The notes under the pieces: generated by a model
What the model was told of the DNA's origin: nothing
The model's database searches: none
What the model saw: the letters and a program-made list of their open reading frames with translations, nothing else
Shown: positions 52,258 through 60,899 of the stretch, one piece after another
Position numbering within the stretch: the stretch's first letter is position 1
Layout: every line of letters starts with the position of its first letter
Assembly: GCF_013391105.1 (NCBI RefSeq)
Contig: NZ_CP058335.1
Coordinates: forward strand, 3,410,001 to 3,474,000
DNA from: Natronomonas salina
Lineage (GTDB): Archaea > Halobacteriota > Halobacteria > Halobacteriales > Haloarculaceae
DNA length: 64,000 bases
Direction of reading: 5' to 3'
Made by a program: the position numbers and the translations under genes

Positions 52258-53868
52258 ATGACCGAGTGGCAGCACGTCTCGACGATCGGCCGCACCGAGC
52301 TTCGGCGCCGATGGCGCGTCGTCCGGGGGAACCCGGCACAGCTCGTCGCGATCGCGTTCATGGCGCTGTTCGCGATTCCCATGGTCGCGCTCGTCGCGTT
52401 CGGCGGATTCCTGTTCGGCCGCAGCATCGGCGACGGCGCGGCCACGACGACGGTGACCCTCGCCCGGACCGGCCTCGTCTACGTGTGGCTGCTGGCCGTC
52501 GGCTTCGGCGGGCTGCGAGCGTACTCCACGGCGCTCCGACCGGACCACCTCGACGGGTTGTTGACGACCGTCTCCCATCGAGAGCTGATCGGGGGGCTCC
52601 TCTTCACCGAGGCAGTGATAGTGGGGGTTCCGACGCTCCTGCTGGCCGGGATCGGCGCCCTGAGTTTCGCTGTCGGCGCGGGCTCACCGGTCGCCGCGCC
52701 GCTCACCGTCGCGACCGTCCTGTGTGTGCTGGCGACGGCATTGCTCGTCGGCTTCCTGCTGGCCCTCGTCGTCCGGAACATGGGCGTCCGGTCGAAGCTC
52801 CTCACGCGACTCCGGACGCTCCTATTCGTTCTCCTCGGAGTCGTGTACTTCTGGGTGATCTTCACCGAATCGTTCGACACCGTCCTGGCACCGCTCTACC
52901 GGCTGCTCGAGCCGACGCCGGTCGCCTGGTTCGGCGACCTCCTGCTCGTCGGAACGGCGCCAGCCGCGTCACTCGGTCGGAGCGTCGGCGCGGTCCTCGC
53001 GAGCGGCGGCCTTCTCCTGGTCGGTATTGCAGCGATCACCCAGCTCGCGGCGTTGTTGTGGTACGCCGACGGGGTTCACATCGAACACGAGGCGGCGCCG
53101 ACGGAGGGCTCGACGCTTGACACTCGACTAGGTGCTCTGCTCCCGCAACCGATTGCTGGCGTCGTCGCGGTGGACTACCGGCGGGCGCGCCGCGCACCCG
53201 TTTCGCTGTCGTTCGTCCTCTACCCGCTCTTCCTGCTCGTCAACCCGATCATGACGACCGTCCAGACCGGGTCGGTCGACGGCGCGCTCCCACTGTGGAT
53301 CGTCCTCTGTGGGGCCTGGGTCACGGGCGCCGTCTTCCCGCTCAACGTCGTCGGCAACGAGGGCGCCGTGCTCCCGGCGACGCTGTTGGGCCGCGATCCC
53401 GGCCGCGCCCTGGTCGGCGGCCACGTCATCGCCGCCGCTCTCGTCGGCGTCCCCGTGACGGTGCTGGCGACCGCAGGGCTCGCCGTCGCCAGTCCCCGAC
53501 CGCTCTCGGCGGTCGCGACGCTATCGGCGAGCGCGCTCGTCCTGGCGATGGCCGCCGGCCCGATCGCGAGCGGTATCGGCGCCGCGTTCCCGCGATTCCA
53601 GGCCGTCCGGCTCTCCCGGAGTACCCGCGCCATCGTCCCGAGCATGGTCGCGTTTGCGATCTTCTCGACGGTGATCGTGATCGTCGCTCTGCCCGCGCTC
53701 GTCGGCCACAGCGGGCTCGTCGGCCACGCCCTCGAATCCTGGTTCGGCATCCCACGACCGACCGTCAGACTCGCGGGAACGCTCCTGACGACCGTCCTCG
53801 CCCTTCCGACGGGCGCGCTCTCGGCGTTGTATGCGGTCCGAACCGTCGACGCCTTCCGCTTCGACTGA
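52258..53868 (+). CDS. ABC-2 type permease
   Basis: 536 residues with about twelve membrane helices, enough for a complete fused permease. Starts TEWQHVSTIGRTELRRRWRVVRGNPAQLVAIAFMALFAIP, an N-terminal cytoplasmic helix common to ABC-2 permeases. A soluble segment around residues 270-310 connects the two halves. With the ATPase upstream it forms an exporter. A 25-base gap after the ATPase stop contains a GGAGG run (about 52244-52248) that could serve as ribosome-binding site. Confidence 0.82.
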   Translation: MTEWQHVSTIGRTELRRRWRVVRGNPAQLVAIAFMALFAIPMVALVAFGGFLFGRSIGDGAATTTVTLARTGLVYVWLLAVGFGGLRAYSTALRPDHLDGLLTTVSHRELIGGLLFTEAVIVGVPTLLLAGIGALSFAVGAGSPVAAPLTVATVLCVLATALLVGFLLALVVRNMGVRSKLLTRLRTLLFVLLGVVYFWVIFTESFDTVLAPLYRLLEPTPVAWFGDLLLVGTAPAASLGRSVGAVLASGGLLLVGIAAITQLAALLWYADGVHIEHEAAPTEGSTLDTRLGALLPQPIAGVVAVDYRRARRAPVSLSFVLYPLFLLVNPIMTTVQTGSVDGALPLWIVLCGAWVTGAVFPLNVVGNEGAVLPATLLGRDPGRALVGGHVIAAALVGVPVTVLATAGLAVASPRPLSAVATLSASALVLAMAAGPIASGIGAAFPRFQAVRLSRSTRAIVPSMVAFAIFSTVIVIVALPALVGHSGLVGHALESWFGIPRPTVRLAGTLLTTVLALPTGALSALYAVRTVDAFRFD

Positions 53869-53971
53869 CGCTGCTCTCGGCTACTCGCTCCTTCGTACTT
53901 GCTCGAAGAAAGTGAGAATCAGTTCCGCTATGTCAGCCAGCTGCTCCCCAAGACGGGGAAGACCGTCCGAC

Positions 53972-55768
53972 TTACTCCACGGTGACGCTCTTCGCGAGGT
54001 TCCGCGGCTTGTCGATCGACCGCCCGAGCTTCGCCGCCGTGTAGTACGACACCAGCTGCAGTTGCACGTTCGCCAGGATGGCCGCGGTTCGGGGGTGGGT
54101 GTCAGGGACCTCGAGAACGTGGTCGGCGTAGCGCTTGACGTCCGAGACGCCGTCGGTGACGGCGACGACCGGCGCGTCCCGCGCCTCGACCTCCTTGACG
54201 TTCCCGATGGTCTTCCGTGCCAGCTCGCCGTCGCCGACGACGGTCGCGAACACCGGCGTGTTCCCGGTCACGAGCGCCAGCGGCCCGTGTTTCAGCTCGC
54301 CGGCGGCGAACCCCTCGGCGTGCTTGTAGGTGATCTCCTTCATCTTCAGGGCGCCCTCCAGGGCGACCGGGTAGTTCAGCGCCCGGCCGATGAAGAAGTA
54401 CGCGTCGCTGTCCAGCAGTTCCTCGGCGACCGTCTCGGCGTTGGACTCGTCGAGGATCTCCTGGGTGTCGCTCGGCAGCTCCCGCAGCGCCTCGATGACG
54501 TCGCGGTCGGAGGGCCCGGGCGTCGCCACCTGCGTCAGCAGGTTGAGCGCGGTCTGCTGGCCGGCGAAGGTCTTCGTCGCCGCGACGCCGATCTCCGGCC
54601 CCGAGCGGATGTAGCAGACGTGGTCGCACTCCCGGGCCATCGTCGACCCGACGGTGTTGGTGAGCGCGAGCGTCTCGGCGCCGTGGCGACGCGCCGTCCG
54701 CGTCGCCGACAGCGTGTCGGCCGTCTCCCCGCTCTGGGAGACGCCCACGACGAGCGCGTCGGTGTCCGGCGGTGGCGAGGAGGCGTACTCGTGGGCGAAG
54801 AACGCCTGGGCGGGCACGCCGTCGGCCTGGAGGAGCTGCGAGCCGTACACCGCGGCGTGATAGCTCGTCCCCGCGGCGACCAGATGAATCCGGTCGGGCT
54901 CGAGGTCGCCGAGTTCCTCCAGTGTGACCGTCCCGCCGAGCTCGTCGACGCGGCCCTGCAGGCACTGCCGGAGGGCGCGCGGCTGCTCGTGGATCTCCTT
55001 CAGCATGAAGTGGTCGTAGCCGCTCTTGCCGGTGTCTTCGGCGTCCCACTCGACGGTCTCGACGGACTTCTCGATGGTCTCGCCCTTGACGTCCGAGACG
55101 CGCCAGCCGTCGGCGTCGAGGCGCGCGAACTCGCCGTCGTCGAGGTAGACGACGCGGTCGGTGAACTCCCGGAACGCCGGGACGTCGCTGGCGAGGTACG
55201 TCGCGCCGTCGTCGATCCCCAGCACGAGCGGGGAGTCGTTGCGGGCGACGAGGACGGCGTCGCTGCCGGCGACGACGCAGGCCAGCGCGAACGCGCCGTC
55301 CAGCCGCGAGACGGCCTCGCGGAACGCCGCCTCGGCGTCCAGGCCGTCCTCCAGGCCCTCCTCGACGAGGTGCGGGACGACCTCCGTGTCCGTGTCGCTC
55401 TCGAAGGTGTGGCCCGCGGACTCGAGTTCGTCGCGCAGCGACTGGTAGTTCTCGATGATGCCGTTGTGGACGACGCCGACGTCGCCCGTGCAGTCCTGGT
55501 GGGGGTGGGCGTTCTCGTCGGTCGGCGGGCCGTGCGTGCTCCAGCGGGTGTGCCCGACGCCGAGGGTCCCCGAGACGCCCTCCAGGGCGTCCAGTTCGCC
55601 GCGCAGCGAGTCCAGCTCGCCGGCCTTCTTGACGACCTGCAGCCCGTCGTCGCCGACGAGCGCCACGCCCGCGGAGTCGTAGCCACGGTACTCCAGCTTC
55701 GAGAGGCCGTGGACGAGCGTCGTCAGGGTCTGGTCGCCGCAGCCGACGCAGCCGATGATGCCGCACAT
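53972..55768 (-). CDS. glmS: Glutamine-fructose-6-phosphate aminotransferase (isomerising)
   Basis: 598 residues. The catalytic Cys2 starts the class II glutaminase domain (MCGIIGCVG), with GHTRWSTHGPPTDENAHPHQD and GVVHNGIIENY as glutamine-binding loops. Two SIS domains follow: VAAGTSYHAAVYGSQLLQ and VGVSQSGETADTLSATRTAR in the first, DAYFFIGRALNYPVALEGALKMKE in the second. It ends in KPRNLAKSVTVE, the family terminus. The enzyme makes glucosamine-6-phosphate, the first step to UDP-GlcNAc for glycans. Coupled to the nucleotidyltransferase gene upstream by a TGATG overlap. Confidence 0.95.
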   Translation of the reverse strand: MCGIIGCVGCGDQTLTTLVHGLSKLEYRGYDSAGVALVGDDGLQVVKKAGELDSLRGELDALEGVSGTLGVGHTRWSTHGPPTDENAHPHQDCTGDVGVVHNGIIENYQSLRDELESAGHTFESDTDTEVVPHLVEEGLEDGLDAEAAFREAVSRLDGAFALACVVAGSDAVLVARNDSPLVLGIDDGATYLASDVPAFREFTDRVVYLDDGEFARLDADGWRVSDVKGETIEKSVETVEWDAEDTGKSGYDHFMLKEIHEQPRALRQCLQGRVDELGGTVTLEELGDLEPDRIHLVAAGTSYHAAVYGSQLLQADGVPAQAFFAHEYASSPPPDTDALVVGVSQSGETADTLSATRTARRHGAETLALTNTVGSTMARECDHVCYIRSGPEIGVAATKTFAGQQTALNLLTQVATPGPSDRDVIEALRELPSDTQEILDESNAETVAEELLDSDAYFFIGRALNYPVALEGALKMKEITYKHAEGFAAGELKHGPLALVTGNTPVFATVVGDGELARKTIGNVKEVEARDAPVVAVTDGVSDVKRYADHVLEVPDTHPRTAAILANVQLQLVSYYTAAKLGRSIDKPRNLAKSVTVE

Positions 55769-56952
55769 CAGCGGACCACCTCCGCGTCCTCGTCGACAGC
55801 CCCTCTCACCTGCGCGCCCGTCTCGACGTTCGCGTTCGCCCCGACCATCGCGCCCGGGTGGAACGAGACGTTGCCGCCGACCTCAACCCGGTCGGCCAGC
55901 ACCGCGCCGATGTTCTGGTCCTCGAAGACCCGGTCCCCGACCCGGACGTCGCTCGGGCCGCCCGGGACGGTCGAGCCCGCACCGATCGTCACGTCGGCGC
56001 CGGCGACGCAGTCGACGATCGTCGAGCCCGCGGCGACGCGGCAGTCGGCGTCAAGCAGCACGTTCTCGAGGGTGGCGTTCGCGCCGATCGTCCCGTTGCG
56101 ACCGATGGCGACGTCGGGGCCGATGACGGCGCCGGCGGCGACCTCGGTGTCGGGGCCGACGACGGCGGGTCCCTGGATCGTCGCGTCGCGGTGGACGCGC
56201 GCGCTATCCGCGACCCAGACCTTCCCCTCGCGGGCCGGCTGGGAGACGCGCCCCCGGGCGAGCAGCTCCCGCTTCAGGAACAGCAGGTCCCAGGGGTACG
56301 TCGCGTCCACCCAGAGGCCGTCGGTCTGGACGGCCCGCACCTCGCCGTCGTCGAGCAGCGTCTCGATGACGTCGGGCAGCGGGAGTTCGCCGCTGCGCCG
56401 GGGCGTCCGCTGGATGGCGTCGAAGACCGACTCGTCGAAGGCGTAGACGCCGGCGTTGATGAGCCGATAGGTGTCGGCCTCTGGCCGCTCTTCGAGTTCG
56501 GTCAGCCGGCCGTTCGAGACCTTGACCGCGCCGTAGTTCGACGGCGTCGAGTGCTCCATCACGGCGAGCGTCGGCGTGCCGTCGAACCCGACGGTGACCT
56601 CCGAGACGATCCGCTCGTCGATGACGCGGTCGCCGTTGAGGACGAGCATCGGGCCCTCGACCTCGTTCTTCGCCTGCAGCAGGGCGTGGGCGCTCCCGAG
56701 CTGCTTGCGCTGGTGGACGTAGGTGATCGGAACGTCGCGGTATGCGTGGCCGAAGTGCTCCTGGACGCGCTCGTGGTGGTAGCCGACGACGACGCAGAGC
56801 TGGTCGATGCCGCACTCGACGAGGACGTCGAGTACGTGTTCCAGAATGGGGCGATCCGCAGCGGGGAGCATCGTCTTCGGGCGGTTGTGGGTCAGCGGCC
56901 TGAGCCGCGTCCCCTCGCCCGCCGCGAGGACGATGCCGGTGGAGACGTCCAT
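55768..56952 (-). CDS. GlmU-like bifunctional sugar-1-phosphate nucleotidyltransferase/acetyltransferase
   Basis: 394 residues. The N-terminal nucleotidyltransferase starts GIVLAAGEGTRLRPLTHNRPKTMLP with the expected G-rich loop and Lys. Metal Asp occurs in MLVLNGDRVIDE. From about residue 240 comes a left-handed beta-helix of hexapeptide repeats (ARVHRDATIQGPAVVGPDTEVAAGAVIGPDV) with HPGAMVGANANVETGAQV near the end. Operon partner glmS suggests it acetylates glucosamine-1-phosphate and forms UDP-GlcNAc. First gene of the operon. Exact nucleotide choice (UTP or TTP) is not visible. Confidence 0.85.
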   Translation of the reverse strand: MDVSTGIVLAAGEGTRLRPLTHNRPKTMLPAADRPILEHVLDVLVECGIDQLCVVVGYHHERVQEHFGHAYRDVPITYVHQRKQLGSAHALLQAKNEVEGPMLVLNGDRVIDERIVSEVTVGFDGTPTLAVMEHSTPSNYGAVKVSNGRLTELEERPEADTYRLINAGVYAFDESVFDAIQRTPRRSGELPLPDVIETLLDDGEVRAVQTDGLWVDATYPWDLLFLKRELLARGRVSQPAREGKVWVADSARVHRDATIQGPAVVGPDTEVAAGAVIGPDVAIGRNGTIGANATLENVLLDADCRVAAGSTIVDCVAGADVTIGAGSTVPGGPSDVRVGDRVFEDQNIGAVLADRVEVGGNVSFHPGAMVGANANVETGAQVRGAVDEDAEVVR

Positions 56953-57067
56953 AGCGACCAGAGACCCCCGCGAGGAATGAAAGTACCGGCAGCGGACAGC
57001 GGAGTGTACGTGCGTCCGGAATCGCCGGCCCGGACGTCCGGGGGTCTCCAGCGGTTCGACCGGTCCC

Positions 57068-58636
57068 TCAGCCGCTCGCCGTCGTCCCGTTCGTCTGCTC
57101 GATGACGTACCGCTGGCCGACCATCGGGTCGAGCAGCGAGTCGACGGGCGCGTAGTCGTCGCGGAGCACCGGCGCGTCGCCGACGTCCTCGTCGCGCCGG
57201 TAGCTGTCGATCTCCCTGGAGAGGTCGATGCCGATGTCGCGGCGCTCGTTGCGCTCGCGGAGCGTCTCCTCGGTGACGACGGTGTCGTTCTTCGTCGCCA
57301 CCAGTTCGATGTTCTGGACGACGTTGGCGTTCGAGGTCGGGAACGAGTAGACGTTGGGGAAGACGCGGTCCATCGTCCGGTACTCCGCGCGGTAGAACTG
57401 CGAGGCCGGCCCGGAGGGCGCCGAGATGAGGTTCGCCATGAGCATGCCGTCCTCGGAGAGGCGGTCGCTAGAGAGTTCCATGAACTCCTCGGTGGTCAGG
57501 TGGAACGGGACCTTGTCCTTCTTGTAGGCGTCAAGGACGATGAGGTCGTACTCCGTCTCGGTGTCCCGGAGGTACTGCCGGCCGTCGCCCTGGTGGATGT
57601 TGAGCTGCTCGGACTCCTCGACGCGGAAGTACCCCTTCGCGACGCTGATGACCTCCGGGTCGATCTCGACGACGTCGACGGTCGCGTTGTACTCCTCGGC
57701 GAACCGCTTGGGCCCCGTGAACCCGCCGCCGCCGACGAACAGCACCCGGTCGATCTGGTCGGGGTCGGACGCGAACAGGTACGGCATGTGGAAGTAGCGG
57801 GTGTACTCGAAGACGTGGCGGTTCGGCGCGCTCTTGTCCATCGCGCTGTGCCGCTGGCCGTCGAGGTACAGCGTCCGGGTGTCGCCCATGTCGGCGACCC
57901 GCAGCTCCTGGTACTGGGTCTGGGTCTCGTAGACGACCCGGCCGTCGACGGAGACGCCCGCGTAGCCTGTGCTGAAGGCCGCGACCAGCAGCACGAGCGC
58001 GAATGCGACCGCGACGATCGACGACCGCGACGGCGACGGCAGCGTCAGCAGCGCCGCCGTCCCGACGAGGAGGACGCCGAAGAGGAAGGCGATGGCGTCG
58101 ATACCGAACGTCGGGACGAGCAGGTAGGTCGTCCCGAAGGCGCCGAAGATGCTGCCGATGGTGCCGACGGCGTAGACGTGGCCCGACGCCTCGCCGATGC
58201 CGCGCTTCTCGGAGAGCTCGGCGGCGTAAGGGCTGATGAACCCCAGCAGGTACGTCGGCGGCCCGAACAGCAACACGACGGCGGGCAGCGACGCCGCACG
58301 GCTCGGCAGCGGCAAGGCGACCGTCGACCGGACGAGCAACTCGCCGGCGAAGACGACGATCGCCACGTAGCCCGCGGTCCCGAGCAGCAACCGGACGAGC
58401 CGGCGGTCGTTCGCGCGGCCCGCGAGCTTCCCGCCGCGGTAGTAGCCCGCGCTCAGCGCCGCCAGGAACACGCCGATGATCGTCCCCCAGGTGTAGATGC
58501 TGCTGCCGAACTGCGGCGCGATGACCCTGCCGGCGAGGATCTCCAGACCCATGCTGGCGACGCCGGAGACGAACACCGCCAGCTCCGGCTTCGTGACCGA
58601 CGCGTCGACGCGGTCGACGACCGACGCTGCACTCAC
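57068..58636 (-). CDS. Spermidine synthase-like methyltransferase-fold protein fused to a membrane domain
   Basis: 522 residues from a GTG at 58636. Six or seven membrane helices in residues about 20-235 (ELAVFVSGVASMGLEILAGRVIAPQFGSSIYTWG at the start) precede a soluble spermidine-synthase-like domain. That domain has RVLFVGGGGFTGPKRFAEEY, VDVVEIDPEVISVAKGYF, HQGDGRQYLRDTETEYDLIVLDAYKKDKVPFHLTTEEFMEL. The DAY aspartate of aminopropyl transferases is kept. This fused form is widespread but its substrate is unproven. The GTG overlaps the TGA of a possible 31-codon ORF upstream (GTGA). Confidence 0.82.
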   Translation of the reverse strand: MSAASVVDRVDASVTKPELAVFVSGVASMGLEILAGRVIAPQFGSSIYTWGTIIGVFLAALSAGYYRGGKLAGRANDRRLVRLLLGTAGYVAIVVFAGELLVRSTVALPLPSRAASLPAVVLLFGPPTYLLGFISPYAAELSEKRGIGEASGHVYAVGTIGSIFGAFGTTYLLVPTFGIDAIAFLFGVLLVGTAALLTLPSPSRSSIVAVAFALVLLVAAFSTGYAGVSVDGRVVYETQTQYQELRVADMGDTRTLYLDGQRHSAMDKSAPNRHVFEYTRYFHMPYLFASDPDQIDRVLFVGGGGFTGPKRFAEEYNATVDVVEIDPEVISVAKGYFRVEESEQLNIHQGDGRQYLRDTETEYDLIVLDAYKKDKVPFHLTTEEFMELSSDRLSEDGMLMANLISAPSGPASQFYRAEYRTMDRVFPNVYSFPTSNANVVQNIELVATKNDTVVTEETLRERNERRDIGIDLSREIDSYRRDEDVGDAPVLRDDYAPVDSLLDPMVGQRYVIEQTNGTTASG

Positions 58637-58728
58637 GGTCGGTCGCCCCGTCCCGCGTCGCTGTCTCCCTGCCCGGTGCCGGTTCGCGCCCCGAGGGCGC
58701 TCCCGACGCCGGTGGACTCCCGAGTCAT
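58633..58728 (-). CDS. Possible 31-residue ORF coupled to the spermidine-synthase-like gene
   Basis: ATG at 58728 and TGA at 58635-58633; the stop overlaps the downstream GTG start (GTGA). The product is Gly/Thr/Arg/Asp-rich (TRESTGVGSALGARTGTGQG) with no recognised domain. The coupling geometry resembles the 15-codon leader before the ThDP enzyme at 40676-40723. It could be a real small protein, a translational leader, or chance. No clear TATA box was seen before it. Confidence 0.3.
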   Translation of the reverse strand: MTRESTGVGSALGARTGTGQGDSDAGRGDRP

Positions 58729-58862
58729 GCTATCGTCGTTAGCGGGCCTCGTAGTTGAATCTCGGGGCGACGGCAGAGTTGGTCGCCGACCGCTCGGGTT
58801 CGCCGCCCGACCGGGATAGCAAGATAGCAAGCGTGTTACCGTCGGCCGCCCGACCGTGGCGT

Positions 58863-60110
58863 ATGGATCCGGACCTCATCGACGGCGCCCGCGCGCTCCT
58901 GGCGACGGGGCAGCTCTGCGACTCCTGTCTCGGCCGCCCCGTCGCCGACCGCAGCTTCGGGCTCACCAACGCCGAACGGGGGCGGGCGCTCCGCACCACC
59001 GTCGCCCTCGCCCAGGACGAGCCCTTCGAGGCTCCCGACGCCGAGTGCTGGGTCTGCGAGGGCACCTGCGAGCGGTTCGACGAGCTGGCCGACCGGGTCG
59101 TCGAAGCGCTCGGCGACACGGAGCTGTACACCTACCAGATCGGGACGCGCGTCCCACCCCTGCTCGAGGAGAACGACCGCCTGCTCAGACTCGACGCCGG
59201 CTTCGACGAGGACGCCGGCGAGCAGCTGAAGACCGAGGTCAACCGCGAGGTGGGGCGCCGCGTCGGCCGGAAACTCGGCGCCGACGTCGACTTCGAGCGC
59301 CCCGACGTCCAGTTCCTGCTCGACCTCGAGGACGACCGCGTCGAGGTCCAGCGCAACTCCATCGCGATCTACGGCCGCTACCGGAAGCTCGAGCGGGACA
59401 TCCCCCAGACGGAGTGGGAGAAGTTCGACGAGAGCGTCGAGGAGCTCGTCGCGCCGCCGTTCCTCAGCGCGTTCCGCGGGACAGAGGCGGTCTTCCACGG
59501 CGCCGGCCGCGAGGACGTCGACGCGCTGATGCTCGGCCCTGGCCGGCCGTTCGTCCTCGAGGTCAAACAGCCCCGACGCCGCGACGCCGACCTCGACGAA
59601 CTGCAGGCCGAGGTCGAAGCGCAGGCCGACGGCAAAGCCGAGGTCGAGGACCTCGCGTTCGCCTCCCACGAGATGGTCGAGCGCGTCAAGGAGCACGACG
59701 CCTCGAAGACCTACCGCGCGTCCGTCCGCTTCGACGAGGACGTGTCAGAAGCCGACTTCGAGGACGCCCTCGCGGAACTGGACGGCGTCACCGTCGAGCA
59801 GCGGACCCCACACCGCGTCGACCACCGCCGCGCCGACCTCGTCCGCGAGCGACAGGTCCTCTCCATCGAGGGCGACCTCGAGGACGCACGCACGGCGACC
59901 GTCGACGTCCACGGGGAGGGCGGCCTCTACATCAAGGAACTCGTCAGCGGCGACGAGGGCCGGACCGAGCCAAGCCTCGCCGGGCTACTGGGCGTCGCGG
60001 CGACCGTGAGCGCACTCGACGTCGTCGACGTCCAGGGCGTCGACGAACCGTTCCTGACCGACGAGTACCGGCTGGAACGCGAGGGCGACCCCGTCGCCGG
60101 CCACGCCTAG
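58863..60110 (+). CDS. pus10: tRNA pseudouridine synthase Pus10 (positions 54/55)
   Basis: 415 residues from the ATG at 58863; an open frame extends upstream to 58755 but lacks family features. The N-terminal THUMP-like/zinc part has Cys19, Cys22, Cys62 and Cys65 (CDSC and CWVC, then C69). The catalytic Asp is D220 in GAGREDVDALMLGPGRPFVLEVK. VEQRTPHRVDHRRADLVRERQVL and GLYIKELVSGDEGRTEPSLAGLL are further family blocks. Pus10 converts U54 and U55 of archaeal tRNAs, replacing bacterial TruB and the T54 methylation. Cytoplasmic housekeeping gene. Confidence 0.95.
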   Translation: MDPDLIDGARALLATGQLCDSCLGRPVADRSFGLTNAERGRALRTTVALAQDEPFEAPDAECWVCEGTCERFDELADRVVEALGDTELYTYQIGTRVPPLLEENDRLLRLDAGFDEDAGEQLKTEVNREVGRRVGRKLGADVDFERPDVQFLLDLEDDRVEVQRNSIAIYGRYRKLERDIPQTEWEKFDESVEELVAPPFLSAFRGTEAVFHGAGREDVDALMLGPGRPFVLEVKQPRRRDADLDELQAEVEAQADGKAEVEDLAFASHEMVERVKEHDASKTYRASVRFDEDVSEADFEDALAELDGVTVEQRTPHRVDHRRADLVRERQVLSIEGDLEDARTATVDVHGEGGLYIKELVSGDEGRTEPSLAGLLGVAATVSALDVVDVQGVDEPFLTDEYRLEREGDPVAGHA

Positions 60111-60221
60111 TCGCCGCCTACCGGCCGGCTATCGGGGCGCGCGGTCACGTGCTGGATTCATCCAGAGATTTATTACCGTCCATTGCGGTGCATAAACCAC
60201 GAACGCCGTTCGCATCCTTCC

Positions 60222-60779
60222 ATGAGCAAAGACGTCATTCTCGTCGTCGAGGACGAGCCAGAACTCGCGGACCTGTACAGCGGCTGGCTGGAGCAGAACT
60301 ACCCAGTACGGGTCGCACACGACGGGTCGGAGGCCCTCGAGAAGTTCGACGAGGACGTCGAGATCGTCCTGCTGGACCGGCAGCTCCCCGGGATGGACGG
60401 CGACGCCGTCCTCCCGCTCCTCCGGGACCGCAAGCCCGACGTGCAGGTCGCGATGGTCACCGCCGTCGAGCCCGACGTCGACGTCGTCGACATGGGCTTC
60501 GACGCCTACATCACGAAGCCCATCCGCGAGGACGACATCTACGAGCTCGTCGACCACCTCCTGCACCGGCGCGTCTACGACGAGAACGTCCGCGAGCTGT
60601 TCGCGGCCATCTCCAAACAGATCGCCCTCGAGAACCAGCACGACCGCGAGGAGCTCGAGGACGACCCGCAGTACCAGTACCTGCTGGCCCAGATTGACAA
60701 GCTTCGCGACGAGACCGCGGATCTCGCCGAGCAGTTCGACGACGACGAGTTCAAGACCGCACTTTCGGCGCTGCACTGA
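60222..60779 (+). CDS. HalX-type response regulator
   Basis: 185 residues from the ATG at 60222. The receiver domain has acidic pocket E10/D11 (VVEDEPE), phospho-acceptor D52 (LLDRQLPGMDGD), T80 (AMVTAV) and K99 (YITKPI). A C-terminal helical segment (about 115-185) matches the HalX domain common in haloarchaea, often in two-component systems with unknown output. No histidine kinase gene is adjacent, so it is an orphan here. A TATA-like TTTATTACC about 50 bases upstream could drive it. Confidence 0.9.
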   Translation: MSKDVILVVEDEPELADLYSGWLEQNYPVRVAHDGSEALEKFDEDVEIVLLDRQLPGMDGDAVLPLLRDRKPDVQVAMVTAVEPDVDVVDMGFDAYITKPIREDDIYELVDHLLHRRVYDENVRELFAAISKQIALENQHDREELEDDPQYQYLLAQIDKLRDETADLAEQFDDDEFKTALSALH

Positions 60780-60899
60780 GCGGCCCAACTGACATCCCTC
60801 GATCCGCTCTCCTTCTCCCACACTGGTTTCGCAGTCCCTAGCCAATCGAACCGAATTCGAAATAAGGCACTACTACGGTGTCACGAAAGGTGGGCCATC

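Noticed and set aside
53831-56446. 871-codon open frame on the plus strand
   Set aside because: It lies antisense to glmS and the GlmU-like gene, which have complete conserved domains. High GC third positions create long antisense frames, and the translation is Arg/Val/Gly-rich without domains.
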